From the NCBI RefSeq assembly GCF_003467445.1, contig NZ_QSGS01000003.1, forward strand, positions 62,001 through 126,000: a DNA stretch of 64,000 bases. The letters run 5' to 3'. Source of the stretch: Exiguobacterium sp. AM39-5BH (GTDB lineage Bacteria; Bacillota; Bacilli; Exiguobacteriales; Exiguobacteriaceae). Shown piece after piece: positions 9,601-17,602 of this stretch. The position numbers and the translations under genes were made by a program. Each line of letters begins with the position of its first letter. Within the stretch, counting starts at the first letter, position 1. Below the pieces are notes generated by a model that ran no database searches, was not told the DNA's origin, and saw nothing but the letters and a program-made list of their open reading frames with translations.

Positions 9601-10713
9601 GGCTACAAGTTGCAGAATATCTATGAAAGTTCTCACTGGGTCACGTTAATTGAACCGACTGTTGACCTTGGATATTTTTCATCTAAGCAAGGAAATCCAG
9701 ATAACGAATTGATTATCATTCACTATAACGATCAATCTTCTTCTTATCGGTATGATGCAATCACTGTTACGAAAAAAACAGCGCAATATCAAGCGGTAAT
9801 TAAAGATTATCTAAATCATGAAAAACCTGATTTGAATACAGATGAGAGTATCAAAGAGATTATTCAAACGTTTAACGTCATCAATGGTGAATGGCTGCTC
9901 TCTATGATTCAACAAGGGCTCAGTAATGAGACGGCTCGCAACGTCCATAAGAGTCGAGAAAAATTCAGTTTGCTGGCAGCTGTAAAATATTCGTTGGCTA
10001 TGTTCACAACCGACGACATCACGTGGGTTCCGATTTCGCTAGAAGAAATCTTACGTGTTGCAAAAGCAATTGGTCTAAATCATGCGAGTTCACCGTTTAC
10101 CGTTAAGGCGCTAGGGAAATCGGGAAGCTACTCAGACGATTTACTCTTAATTGGTATTCAAGAGACGGAAGGCAAATTGAAAATGCATTTCTACCCGATT
10201 GAAGTGAAGATCGGTAGAAACTTGAATAACGTATTAGATAAAGCACGAAATCAAGTCGTCCGGACGAAGTTACTCTTTGACTGCGAACTAGGCGTTGGAG
10301 AGACGGAGACTACATTCTCGCAACAGTACTACCGGATGTTCTTTGCCCACTTATTCTTAGCGAATGCCAAGAAATTGTTCGAAGGGAACTTGTGGTGCGA
10401 AAAAGATAACGACTATGATTTCGAAAATGAACGCCTTTCAGTCGTCGAGAAACTGATGAAAGGCGACTATGAGATTTCTAACGAATTAGCAGATTACTTC
10501 AACAAGGGTGTAGTCGTGTCGTTCAAGACCGAAGAGACCATTTCGTCAGTAGAACGAATCGAGGATGACATCCTGTTACTTAATCTACCAGAACAATATG
10601 GAATCAGTGGTGGTTCGTATTCGATTGAAGAGATTCGACAATCAATTGTTCACGGCAAAAAGGACATCCCTAGAGAAGAAATGCTAGAGACATTTAAAAT
10701 TAATAAAGTTTAA
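6676..10713 (+). CDS. dptH: DNA phosphorothioation-dependent restriction protein DptH
   Basis: A 1345-residue protein, last gene of dptFGH. The frame is open from 6637, but GGGGAGG at 6663-6669 precedes the ATG at 6676 (MSNQFYEYV), which I take as the start. Residues about 1150-1180 contain SDDLLLIG, then FYPIEVKIG, so that D1154, E1176 and K1178 have the layout of a PD-(D/E)xK nuclease core. I find no Walker A (GxxxxGK[ST]) anywhere, although family members I recall carry an FtsK/HerA-type ATPase region at the C-terminus. Either this is a shorter variant or the ATPase function sits in DptF. The stop is followed at once by a hairpin, so no remnant of a lost domain is present downstream. Confidence 0.82.
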   Translation: MSNQFYEYVTKKINGHFLVNTPQPGDKYYLQLEEESHVKYLKDYLEQEASERVKMFEYELNGVTEYRTIAIDYGTSELIIATQIEDVQPDFFVKLRNLVSEQEGEGVNRSLLVIYHGQLDSIDGGGANLQKEGMPLNPKKILEELKSELKQMAERKGALVEVIDFHLKEIEEEFSSFKGVSFFDFEEILSLMQKSELSKSDFLTLRFFHDQELESFVQTSSKKEIRERLRENRDLFEFVQDSHFNETVETQLPKKFNEQGVNKLKHDHWNELTLQEVIKLKAEKNNKVFEIDEITVVNEHSSVVVWDRPHKTTKTGKRTRYVAIFNPSHEKEIKLRAKYVIEGKGVRKSLEESQVKIEYCNPLIEVTPSVKTNSLYVTLTSTQTQSATQCTVKYKVKNENTLYSELNIMVFPFSSEVFKDYAGTYEVKRVKGNDTEYLILGNKEGELRLGDGSQTPVSQEQALVKVDDEPNVTYHFDQELFEEDQFLQLSVGESNPINIKLSVDASKPHPIANIRLYKEKREKRSSIVHGTDGKLILKNQIYYPQNEYKDFIEYEMEWLNQSMQTAVLSSGVISPVNLEFGAFYELREAYNLFLNHFKIKKTVPMLAYWDDEYKRVALNYVQAYVKAIESIQEADRLFEVGHSILKLGVLFNKKEEIVYFTPFHPVNVAFQLELNTQLGDEEVSESVLKRLRADALAPYLWFEGKAYKAEAQSNLPEWMIYRVKEEVVVAEADRFLSEVVKEKLNQFVEHFTSLFYQTNQVVRAPLYLNVIEIRNDEMVLKGVVEWIFRQLKDSYEKNKDEVIPVEVKLYCDSGRYRSAFDQFAAKDFMEEDWEQFEYLYTLIPKNFILSPQEVAEKIQSFINHYHIQNEQFNDFDYAHISFYKMSGEEQVITDKMEYIKSGNAMSGLYSTLAPTIKDGQFSMGFGLRGYEIEDNDLLLRCAKSFNELNVHMKDNGSSSFAHGVTALASITDARDGYKLQNIYESSHWVTLIEPTVDLGYFSSKQGNPDNELIIIHYNDQSSSYRYDAITVTKKTAQYQAVIKDYLNHEKPDLNTDESIKEIIQTFNVINGEWLLSMIQQGLSNETARNVHKSREKFSLLAAVKYSLAMFTTDDITWVPISLEEILRVAKAIGLNHASSPFTVKALGKSGSYSDDLLLIGIQETEGKLKMHFYPIEVKIGRNLNNVLDKARNQVVRTKLLFDCELGVGETETTFSQQYYRMFFAHLFLANAKKLFEGNLWCEKDNDYDFENERLSVVEKLMKGDYEISNELADYFNKGVVVSFKTEETISSVERIEDDILLLNLPEQYGISGGSYSIEEIRQSIVHGKKDIPREEMLETFKINKV

Positions 10714-10719
10714 ATTAGG

Positions 10720-10754
10720 AAGACCGGCCATTTTCAATTGAGCCGGTCTTATTT
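10720..10754. terminator. Convergent terminator between dptH and dndA
   Basis: AAGACCGGC (10720-10728) pairs with GCCGGTCTT (10742-10750) around a 13-base loop. It lies between the converging ends of dptFGH and dndBCDEA. The T-run is short on either strand, so termination may be partial. Confidence 0.6.
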
Positions 10755-10762
10755 GCATACTG

Positions 10763-11881
10763 TCAAAGTTCTTTGAAAATATCTAAATCTTTTGAAGAAA
10801 TGCTTGAAGATAGCGAGAATCGAATCGAAGATCGCACTTCGTCCAATGTTAACCCAATCGCTTGTAACACATGACTTGGCTTACTCGAACTACATGCCGA
10901 ACCAGTAGAAACAGCCATCACGGGCGCCAGCTGTTTCACGAGCACTTCATTGTTAATCCCGACGAATTGAACATTAACAATACCAGGTATTTTATCAATA
11001 TGGTCACTGTTGAATCGAATATTTGATCCGAATTTTTGGGATAAAAGTTGAACCAAATGCTGTTCAAGTTTTTGTAATTTTTGAATATTCTTAGACAAGG
11101 AAGCCTGATGCATTTCAGCGGCTTTCCCCATTCCTACGATTAAAGGAACAGCTAACGTTCCACCGCGCACGCCTTGTTCTTGGCCACCACCATGTATTAA
11201 GGGTGTCAACTTTCTTGGAATACCATCCTCATCCTTTTGCATATAAGCGACGCCGATACCTTTTGGACCGTTAAACTTATGTGCAGAAGCGGATAAGAAA
11301 TGAACGTTCGTCAGTTCTGATAGGTTGATTTTCATCTTTCCGACGACATGTGTCGCATCGGTGTGGAAGAGTGAACCATATTGAGCAGCTAGTTCAGAAG
11401 CTCTCTGAATGTCATTTAACGATCCTAACTCGTTATTTCCCCAGATGATTGAAACGAGTGAAGTGGGGCGTTTTTTTAATAGGGATTCTAATTCAGAGAA
11501 ATCTATTCTTCCGAACTGATCAACAGTTAGATACTCGACGTGAATTTTCAAATGTTCACTCAAATATTTGGCAATTTCCAAGTTTGATGAATGTTCGGCT
11601 ACCGTTGTAATCACTTGATGGTCCGGTAGGGAAGAACTCACACTTTTTAAAATCCAATTGTTACTTTCTGTAGCTCCTGAAGTGAAATAGAGCTCTGTGG
11701 AAGAACAGTTAAAAAACTTACTTAACTGTTCTCGAGCCTGTTCAACAGCATTCTTGGAATTCTCTGCGAGCGAGTAATATTTACTAGAAGGGTTTCCGAA
11801 CTCTTCAAGAAAGTAGGGGAGCATCGCTTCAAGTACTTCAGGATAAACAGGTGTCGTCGAACTGTTGTCTAGGTATAGCAT
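10763..11881 (-). CDS. dndA: Cysteine desulfurase DndA
   Basis: A pyridoxal-phosphate enzyme of the NifS/IscS class that takes sulfur from L-cysteine and supplies it to DndC. In 372 residues it shows the PLP lysine K202 in SASAHKFNGPKG, the histidine of AEHSS near 96, and the persulfide cysteine C330 in STGSACSSSKPSH. It ends the minus-strand dndBCDEA operon, one base after dndE. The presence of a dedicated desulfurase means the cluster need not borrow a housekeeping IscS. Confidence 0.92.
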   Translation of the reverse strand: MLYLDNSSTTPVYPEVLEAMLPYFLEEFGNPSSKYYSLAENSKNAVEQAREQLSKFFNCSSTELYFTSGATESNNWILKSVSSSLPDHQVITTVAEHSSNLEIAKYLSEHLKIHVEYLTVDQFGRIDFSELESLLKKRPTSLVSIIWGNNELGSLNDIQRASELAAQYGSLFHTDATHVVGKMKINLSELTNVHFLSASAHKFNGPKGIGVAYMQKDEDGIPRKLTPLIHGGGQEQGVRGGTLAVPLIVGMGKAAEMHQASLSKNIQKLQKLEQHLVQLLSQKFGSNIRFNSDHIDKIPGIVNVQFVGINNEVLVKQLAPVMAVSTGSACSSSKPSHVLQAIGLTLDEVRSSIRFSLSSSISSKDLDIFKEL

Positions 11882-11882
11882 G

Positions 11883-12263
11883 TTACCCCTCCTGTAGAGC
11901 TAATAACTCTCTTAAGAATTGATTCGTACTTCTTGAGAACTGAAACATTTGATAAAGTTCTTCAGCGCCTCTAGTAATGTGTGCATTGAAATAGTCAGGA
12001 AAGTAATGCTCTTCCTCAATATGCTTATTTGCATGTTGGAGAATCATCATTTTGAACATCTCGTCATGCTCTCCAGTTAAAGTGGCACGATTGATTTCAA
12101 AATTTGAAATCGTTTGGCCCTTAATGCTGGTTGGAGTTTGTTTGTTCTTTAATGAAATACCAACAGCAAAACGAGCCAATATATTTGGCGTGATATGAGT
12201 CGAGTTTGAAATCTCTTTAAAATAGAGATGAGTTTGCTCAGTTAGTTTAAGACGGTAATTCAT
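11883..12263 (-). CDS. dndE: DNA sulfur modification protein DndE
   Basis: A 126-residue, mainly helical protein matching DndE in size and position; known DndE proteins bind nicked DNA and are needed for phosphorothioation. The region HEEMFK-like (EHDEMFKMMILQHANK) and the later ITRGAEELYQ correspond to the conserved helices and the basic 'RGi' segment. Its start overlaps the end of dndD by 17 bp, so it is translationally coupled. The long C-terminal tail after residue 105 goes beyond typical short DndE proteins. Confidence 0.88.
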   Translation of the reverse strand: MNYRLKLTEQTHLYFKEISNSTHITPNILARFAVGISLKNKQTPTSIKGQTISNFEINRATLTGEHDEMFKMMILQHANKHIEEEHYFPDYFNAHITRGAEELYQMFQFSRSTNQFLRELLALQEG

Positions 12264-14271
12264 TAGTTTTCACCTGCGCGTTTTCAAATTCAAAATACGA
12301 TGGAATGACTTGTGTTTCTAAAAGCTCGTTATCAAATTGGAGACTATACTCTCTAGAAATAGACGGTTTGAGTACGTCATAGTAATCTTTACTGATTTCT
12401 GAGTCAGTAGATAGCACTAAGACCTGTTCACCGAAGTTAGGCAGCAAATTGCGAAGAATATTATAACGATGGTCTCGGTCCAGGCGACCTAACAACGTAT
12501 CGAAAATAAATGGCATTTGGTTTTCAGAAACTTTAAAGATTGCCCAAATCAATGAAAGCAATAGAATTTGTTTCTCACCAGAAGACAAAGTGGCCACAGA
12601 GATTCGAGATTGATCTTTGGATAATAAAATCAAAGAGAAATCTTCAGGCATAATCGATAGCTTCTCAATATAATCTTCTTTGCGCATTAATGTCTTTAAC
12701 ATCCGTAAAGCATTTTCTTCAACATTACGAATGACTTTATAGCGTTGTTGCAGTCTAAAGTCTTCAAGTAAAGCTAATGTAAGATTTGCGTTCTGTGAAA
12801 GAAGGCTCGATTTTGAAGTGATTTTCTCAATCTCTTGCTTGAGCAAGGCATTTTCTTCTACTAAATTTGAGTATTGAGCATGAAGTTCATCTTCAGCTTG
12901 AACAATGTGTTCAAAACGTTCTTTCAAGTGAAGGTGATTTACTTTTAATCGATTTAACTCTTCAAACTGCTTCTCGAAATCGATATGATTCTCTTCTCGA
13001 ATGAGCAGTTTTCTTCGCAACGTTTTCAATTCATCGATGATTTCATCATCTCGATTGAGGTTTGACAATAGGACTGCAGATGAATGAGCGTTAACAAGGG
13101 AGAGCATATTTTCTACTTTTGCTTTCGAGCTGAATGAAGCGTCATGGATAATTTCTGTTTTAGGAACTGCGTTTTTTAAAGCAGAATCAAATTCGTTTTT
13201 TAACGATGTAGCTGACACGTTGCCACCCAAATTATTCGACACATTTTTATAGAACTCATTGGTAAAGACCTTCTCTAAATCTTCAACACTGCGAACTAAT
13301 AATTCTGATTCCACTTGCTCAGCAGCTTGCTTAAGTAAGTCATAATTAATCGTAAAGGCATAATATTCACTAAAGAAGTTTGAAGTCGATTGCTTCAATG
13401 ATTGACGCTCATGTTCGAGTCTTCTAATATCATCTTTTAATTTTGCTTCTTCTTCCTTACTAATCACATCGTGGGCTTGTAGCGATTCAGAGAAAGAGGC
13501 GACTTCAGCTTCGCTGATTTCGATTTTCTGAAGAGCTTGTGATTTTTCAATCTGAATTTTTTGAAGCTTTTGTTCAGCCTTAATCAAGTCATTCTTGATT
13601 TCATCCAACCGCTTTGATTTTTCTTTACTCAGTTTCGTCTTCGCTTCATCGCGAACAAGCGTCTCAATAGTTTCCGTTAATAAATCAGGAATTTCCAACT
13701 TAAAAGCACTTTTCATTAAGTCATCAAGATATTCCGAAAGCTTGCCTTCATTGATGATTTGGTTAATTGTCTCTCCGTCAAATAAAGAGACGTTGAAGAG
13801 GTATAACGGAGTTCGTTCCAAGAATAATGAATAGACTTGGCTTTGATCTTTTTCTGCTAACGGAAGAGTACTCCCGTCTCGGTAGATATTAAAATATTCT
13901 TTAATGTTCTTTGCGTCAATTCCCCAAGATCGTTCAAACAGATAGCGAGACGTTGTTTGGTTCGTAGTCGTAGTAAACGTGATTTGAATCTTTGAAATCA
14001 CTTTTTTCACGTTATACCATTCACGCTGATTTCGAATTTCGCTATTGATTAACTTTTCAATCTCACGGAAGTAAGAGGGAGTTGGCGCTTTGATTCCAAA
14101 CGCCTGACTCCCGTATAAACCTGTGCGGAGAGCATTCAAAAATGTCGTTTTACCTGCACCATTCTTCCCTCCGATTAAAACAACATTTTTATTAGAATTT
14201 TGATTCGTAAAATCAAATGTCTGGTTCTTATAGGCTCCAATGTTTTTCAGGACAATCGATTCAATCTTCAT
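12247..14271 (-). CDS. dndD: DNA sulfur modification protein DndD (SMC-like ATPase)
   Basis: A 674-residue ATPase needed for sulfur insertion, thought to open or nick DNA for DndC. Visible parts are Walker A GGKNGAGKT (about 34-42), SLFDGETIN (FDGE motif near 163), a long coiled coil (about 210-520), the ABC-type signature LSSGEKQ, and the Walker B region FIFDTLLGRLDRDHR. No cysteine occurs in the coil, so there is no zinc hook, unlike the ATPase at the left edge. It overlaps dndC by 11 bp and dndE by 17 bp. Confidence 0.93.
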   Translation of the reverse strand: MKIESIVLKNIGAYKNQTFDFTNQNSNKNVVLIGGKNGAGKTTFLNALRTGLYGSQAFGIKAPTPSYFREIEKLINSEIRNQREWYNVKKVISKIQITFTTTTNQTTSRYLFERSWGIDAKNIKEYFNIYRDGSTLPLAEKDQSQVYSLFLERTPLYLFNVSLFDGETINQIINEGKLSEYLDDLMKSAFKLEIPDLLTETIETLVRDEAKTKLSKEKSKRLDEIKNDLIKAEQKLQKIQIEKSQALQKIEISEAEVASFSESLQAHDVISKEEEAKLKDDIRRLEHERQSLKQSTSNFFSEYYAFTINYDLLKQAAEQVESELLVRSVEDLEKVFTNEFYKNVSNNLGGNVSATSLKNEFDSALKNAVPKTEIIHDASFSSKAKVENMLSLVNAHSSAVLLSNLNRDDEIIDELKTLRRKLLIREENHIDFEKQFEELNRLKVNHLHLKERFEHIVQAEDELHAQYSNLVEENALLKQEIEKITSKSSLLSQNANLTLALLEDFRLQQRYKVIRNVEENALRMLKTLMRKEDYIEKLSIMPEDFSLILLSKDQSRISVATLSSGEKQILLLSLIWAIFKVSENQMPFIFDTLLGRLDRDHRYNILRNLLPNFGEQVLVLSTDSEISKDYYDVLKPSISREYSLQFDNELLETQVIPSYFEFENAQVKTNELPS

Positions 14272-15916
14272 AGTTCTTTAAATCTCCTTGCTCTTTATAC
14301 AGATTCAAGTAATCTTGGCTCAATAATGCAGCAACATCTTTATTGAATCCACGCTTTACTTTTACACCTAGAAAATCATTTGCCGTCGTAAATAATTTTT
14401 GAACCATGTTGAAATCAAGACCATGCTTTTGAGAGAGTAGCTCCAAGTCATTTGCTTGATCACTCGTCAAGATTTGGCGATCGTCTTGTTCCCAATCCAA
14501 ATCGACACCGAATACTTCACGATATAGTCCAGGTAACGTGTCTTTCCAATCACCCTCACGAAGCCATAGACGACGAATTGCACGTAGTTCATCGTTTTGA
14601 ATCAACTTATACTCCACCGAGTTTGGAACTTTTAAGTCACGTTGTAGGATGAGCAAATCACGCATCAGTTCAATTCGAGTAGTTAACGTGAACGGTCCGA
14701 GTCCAAGATGTGAGTAAACAGCTTGCCCGTCGTCATTCGTTTCAAGAACGACAAATTGAATATTGAATTCCTCTGGTTTACTCAAATCAATATTATGTGT
14801 CGCAATGAACTGACTTAATTGACGTTTTGGAACTGCAAGAACGCTCTCGTCTGTTAAGTCCTCAATACGATCCACAACTTTATGAGAAGTGGCTGCACGA
14901 CCACCTTTTTTCTTTTGAACGATATAGATACCGTCTTCTTTAATTTCGTGTGGAACTTCTAGCAAGTAGAAGGCACCATTCATCCGCTTATGCATCCGTT
15001 TCGAACGGTCGTCTCGAATAAGTACCATCTTATTACGGAATTTCAATAAAGGCTTCAACCAGTCATGTTCACCAGTTTGAATGAAACCAGTCAGCGATTT
15101 GTCTTGGTTGACGACGGTACATGTCCAACAGCCAAAGCGACTATTCCCACATGAACCGGCGCTTTCCTTAATATTCTGGTCTACGACTAAAGGACATTCG
15201 CTACTTGAGTCCATATACATCTTCTGAAGTTTGTGATGATCTTCGCCCCAAGGAGCAGGGTTTTGAAGCAGATAGCTCCATACATCGTCTAAAACGAACT
15301 CTTTGATTGGAGCAAATACATACGCATTGGCCAATGAGGTATGTCGCATCAGTTCGCTACCAGAAATTTCATGATCTTTAATTGATTGACCACGGCTCGT
15401 ACTCTCAGATGAGCGGACACCAAGTATCATGATGATTTCACCATACTTCGAAACTTTATCTTTAATAAAACGGTTGGCTGGATCGATTTTTAATCGATCG
15501 GTACACCATCTAAATGTTTGGTTAGGGGTAGGGTAGCCACGGCCGATAATATTCGTCCAAAACGTCTTTTCCGTGAGCGGTTTGACCTTCTGTGTTTCAA
15601 TCGGGAGATTATATTTTAACGCGGCTTCCTGCATCCGATGGAGTGATCCATTAATCATCGAGACGACGAGCGGGTTCTCGACCAATGTATCAGATGAAAT
15701 GATAAATACTTTTTTATGGAGTTGTTCTGGTGAAAGCTCCAACAGCGCTTCAAAAATAAGTTGTGTCGTCAGTGTTGAGTCTTTTCCGCCGCTGAATCCG
15801 ACCACCCACGGACGTGAGTCATTTAAATAGACTCGTTTAATCAAATCGATAGAGCGTCTAGAGACCGTGTCTCCTTCATGCTGAGTAAATAAATTACTAA
15901 TAATACCTTGTGTCAT
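14261..15916 (-). CDS. dndC: DNA sulfur modification protein DndC (PAPS-reductase-like)
   Basis: DndC is an Fe-S ATP pyrophosphatase that activates the DNA backbone and transfers sulfur to it. The PP-loop is FSGGKDST at about 41-48. Cysteines able to hold the 4Fe-4S cluster are C138 (FRWCTDR), C241 (SECPL), C256, C263 and C266 (SCGNSRFGCWTC). At 551 residues it is typical for the family. GAGGATG precedes the ATG at 15916. It is second in the dndBCDEA operon, 28 bp after dndB. Confidence 0.95.
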   Translation of the reverse strand: MTQGIISNLFTQHEGDTVSRRSIDLIKRVYLNDSRPWVVGFSGGKDSTLTTQLIFEALLELSPEQLHKKVFIISSDTLVENPLVVSMINGSLHRMQEAALKYNLPIETQKVKPLTEKTFWTNIIGRGYPTPNQTFRWCTDRLKIDPANRFIKDKVSKYGEIIMILGVRSSESTSRGQSIKDHEISGSELMRHTSLANAYVFAPIKEFVLDDVWSYLLQNPAPWGEDHHKLQKMYMDSSSECPLVVDQNIKESAGSCGNSRFGCWTCTVVNQDKSLTGFIQTGEHDWLKPLLKFRNKMVLIRDDRSKRMHKRMNGAFYLLEVPHEIKEDGIYIVQKKKGGRAATSHKVVDRIEDLTDESVLAVPKRQLSQFIATHNIDLSKPEEFNIQFVVLETNDDGQAVYSHLGLGPFTLTTRIELMRDLLILQRDLKVPNSVEYKLIQNDELRAIRRLWLREGDWKDTLPGLYREVFGVDLDWEQDDRQILTSDQANDLELLSQKHGLDFNMVQKLFTTANDFLGVKVKRGFNKDVAALLSQDYLNLYKEQGDLKNYED

Positions 15917-15944
15917 AAATCATCATCCTCTCGTGCCAAAACAG

Positions 15945-17045
15945 TTATAAAACGTTCATGCTGGATTTTTGTTGGTCGAAGTCTTTCTCTTCTTTAGTAA
16001 GTTCGATGCCAAGTAAAGATTTGATGCGAATGGCAGTTAAACGAATCGTATAATTGTTTTTCAAAATTCTTCCGTTCTCGTTAAAGGCACGGCCTTTCCA
16101 GTCTTTCTCATTCGACCGGCTCCAGTCAATGTCTTTGAATTTCGAAAGATAAATAGTCCATGTATCAGGTTTCTGTTCAATCAATGCACGAGCTACTTCT
16201 GCTGCCGCCTCGATGAATAGACCTTGACCGGCAATTGAAATCATACGAAGATCACGGGGAGAGATTTCTTTATTAAATACCTGCTCCCACTCATGAATAC
16301 TATTGCATAGAGTCGTCCAAAACGTTTTAATGTTCAATGCGTCTTCTTCAGTTAAAAGCGCACCTTTTTTCTTGTTGATTAAGCGCTTATTCGCATTGTA
16401 AATATGATTCAATGCCAATAGTTTTGGCGAGTTTTTAGACAGCGAAGTCTTTTCCATTTCTGTGTAGCGCTTTAAAAGCGGGATCTCTTCGACAAGTTCC
16501 TTTGTTAAAAGTGACAATTGGTCCCGGTGATCGTATAAAATCCCAATCGAAGATGTAGTGTTCACGGCATGACGGTTCAAATCCGAGAATATCTGTTGAG
16601 AACGCTCTAATCCTTCGTCATGGAAAAAGACGACCGAAATCGTTTCATTTCCTAATTCAGGCATAATCTTAAGTGCTTCTTCAATGGCGGCTCGTCTATG
16701 TTGACCGTCATTGATTAAAAAGCGTGAGTCTAGCGCGATAGAGAGTTTTCCTAAATCTTTAAAATTTGGCTCATCTGAAAATGGAGTAAATTGAATCTCA
16801 CCATCAATCGATGCAGTCAAAGAAGAAAAGACATAATCCTTTGATTGATCTACAATATAATTTGTAATTTCAGGAACTCGAGATTTATTCAATATACGTT
16901 GCGAACGATATTGTGGAGGAACTTCTTCCTCATCAAATAAAAAGATTTTTGGAATCAATTTTAAGGGGCACATCACGACGAAGTATTCTTTTTCGGCTTG
17001 ATGGCCTCGTAAAGCAGGGAAGTTATAACTGAAATTAGGATCCAT
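15945..17045 (-). CDS. dndB: DndB, DGQHR-domain regulator of DNA phosphorothioation
   Basis: A 366-residue protein with the family motif DGQHRRAA at 113-120 and another conserved block near 130-145. DndB is not required for sulfur insertion. In Salmonella it is reported to repress the dnd operon by binding an inverted TACG/CGTA site. Here a TACG/CGTA palindrome lies in its own leader (17068-17079), fitting autoregulation. It is first gene of dndBCDEA. Confidence 0.92.
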   Translation of the reverse strand: MDPNFSYNFPALRGHQAEKEYFVVMCPLKLIPKIFLFDEEEVPPQYRSQRILNKSRVPEITNYIVDQSKDYVFSSLTASIDGEIQFTPFSDEPNFKDLGKLSIALDSRFLINDGQHRRAAIEEALKIMPELGNETISVVFFHDEGLERSQQIFSDLNRHAVNTTSSIGILYDHRDQLSLLTKELVEEIPLLKRYTEMEKTSLSKNSPKLLALNHIYNANKRLINKKKGALLTEEDALNIKTFWTTLCNSIHEWEQVFNKEISPRDLRMISIAGQGLFIEAAAEVARALIEQKPDTWTIYLSKFKDIDWSRSNEKDWKGRAFNENGRILKNNYTIRLTAIRIKSLLGIELTKEEKDFDQQKSSMNVL

Positions 17046-17130
17046 AGCTAATCTCCTTTGAGACGGATTACGTACGTAATTTAAAGAAAGTACAATGTTT
17101 TATTAGATAAAGTTTATCATATGCTTCTTT
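17046..17130 (-). promoter_or_regulatory. dndB promoter and leader with two palindromes
   Basis: Upstream of dndB are two perfect dyads: TTACGTACGTAA (17068-17079) in the leader, and GATAAAGTTTATC (17106-17118) further up. On the minus strand TTGAAA followed 17 bp later by TTTATC, overlapping the second dyad, is a possible promoter, though weak. The first dyad has TACG/CGTA half-sites like those reported for DndB, but with a 2-bp rather than a 10-bp gap. Confidence 0.45.
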
Positions 17131-17171
17131 TCAAAAATAGCGAACAGCTCAATTAAAATTAGAAATTTTCG

Positions 17172-17204
17172 TAAGAAAAATCTCAGCGATAATTCGCTGA
17201 GATT
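17172..17204 (-). terminator. Terminator of the second dndD/dndE-like operon
   Basis: On the minus strand AATCTCAGCG and CGCTGAGATT form a perfect 10-bp stem around a 6-base loop, followed by TTTTTC. It begins at the stop codon of the 131-residue gene and separates that unit from dndB. Confidence 0.85.
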
Positions 17205-17598
17205 ATGCAGTCAATAGTTTAATTAAAAACTCTTCTTCAAATAGGGCATCGTCTGATTCAAGTAAAGAAGCAATATGTGCTACTCCCAATTCAATGAACT
17301 TCTTCATATAATCTCGGATTATTTTTTCGTCCTCAATCTCTTTTTGGAGTTCATTAATGATGAGGTGTTTTGCGAGCAGGTAGTCATTGCCGTTAATAAT
17401 CGAACCCATGTCCCATGCTCCAGAACTTAGTTCAGAAGGGAGGTCGGATGTGACAGAGTAGTTTTCGATTCCATGCATCAAACTAAGCTTAACTATAAAT
17501 GGTCTCGGATCTTTCGGTACATAGTGCTCCAAATGACTAATGATGTTGTCGATTCTGTCTTTACTTACTTTTGATAGCTTAATTCCTTTTGAGTCCAT
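17203..17598 (-). CDS. DndE-like small protein paired with second DndD
   Basis: A 131-residue acidic helical protein. It is not an obvious DndE copy, but the layout agrees: an N-terminal IKLSKVSKDRIDN segment like LKLTEQTHLYF of DndE, and a later NGNDYLLAKHLI to ELGVAHI block like GEHDEMFKMMIL to TRGAEEL. It follows the second DndD-like gene by 4 bp, the order D then E seen in the main operon, and precedes a strong terminator. I infer a diverged DndE partner. The alternative is an unrelated accessory protein. Confidence 0.55.
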   Translation of the reverse strand: MDSKGIKLSKVSKDRIDNIISHLEHYVPKDPRPFIVKLSLMHGIENYSVTSDLPSELSSGAWDMGSIINGNDYLLAKHLIINELQKEIEDEKIIRDYMKKFIELGVAHIASLLESDDALFEEEFLIKLLTA

Positions 17599-17602
17599 AA
17601 TC

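Noticed and set aside
10714-10762. Remnant of a lost C-terminal ATPase domain after dptH
   Set aside because: Only 49 bp separate the dptH stop from the dndA end and they are filled by a terminator hairpin; no coding remnant fits.
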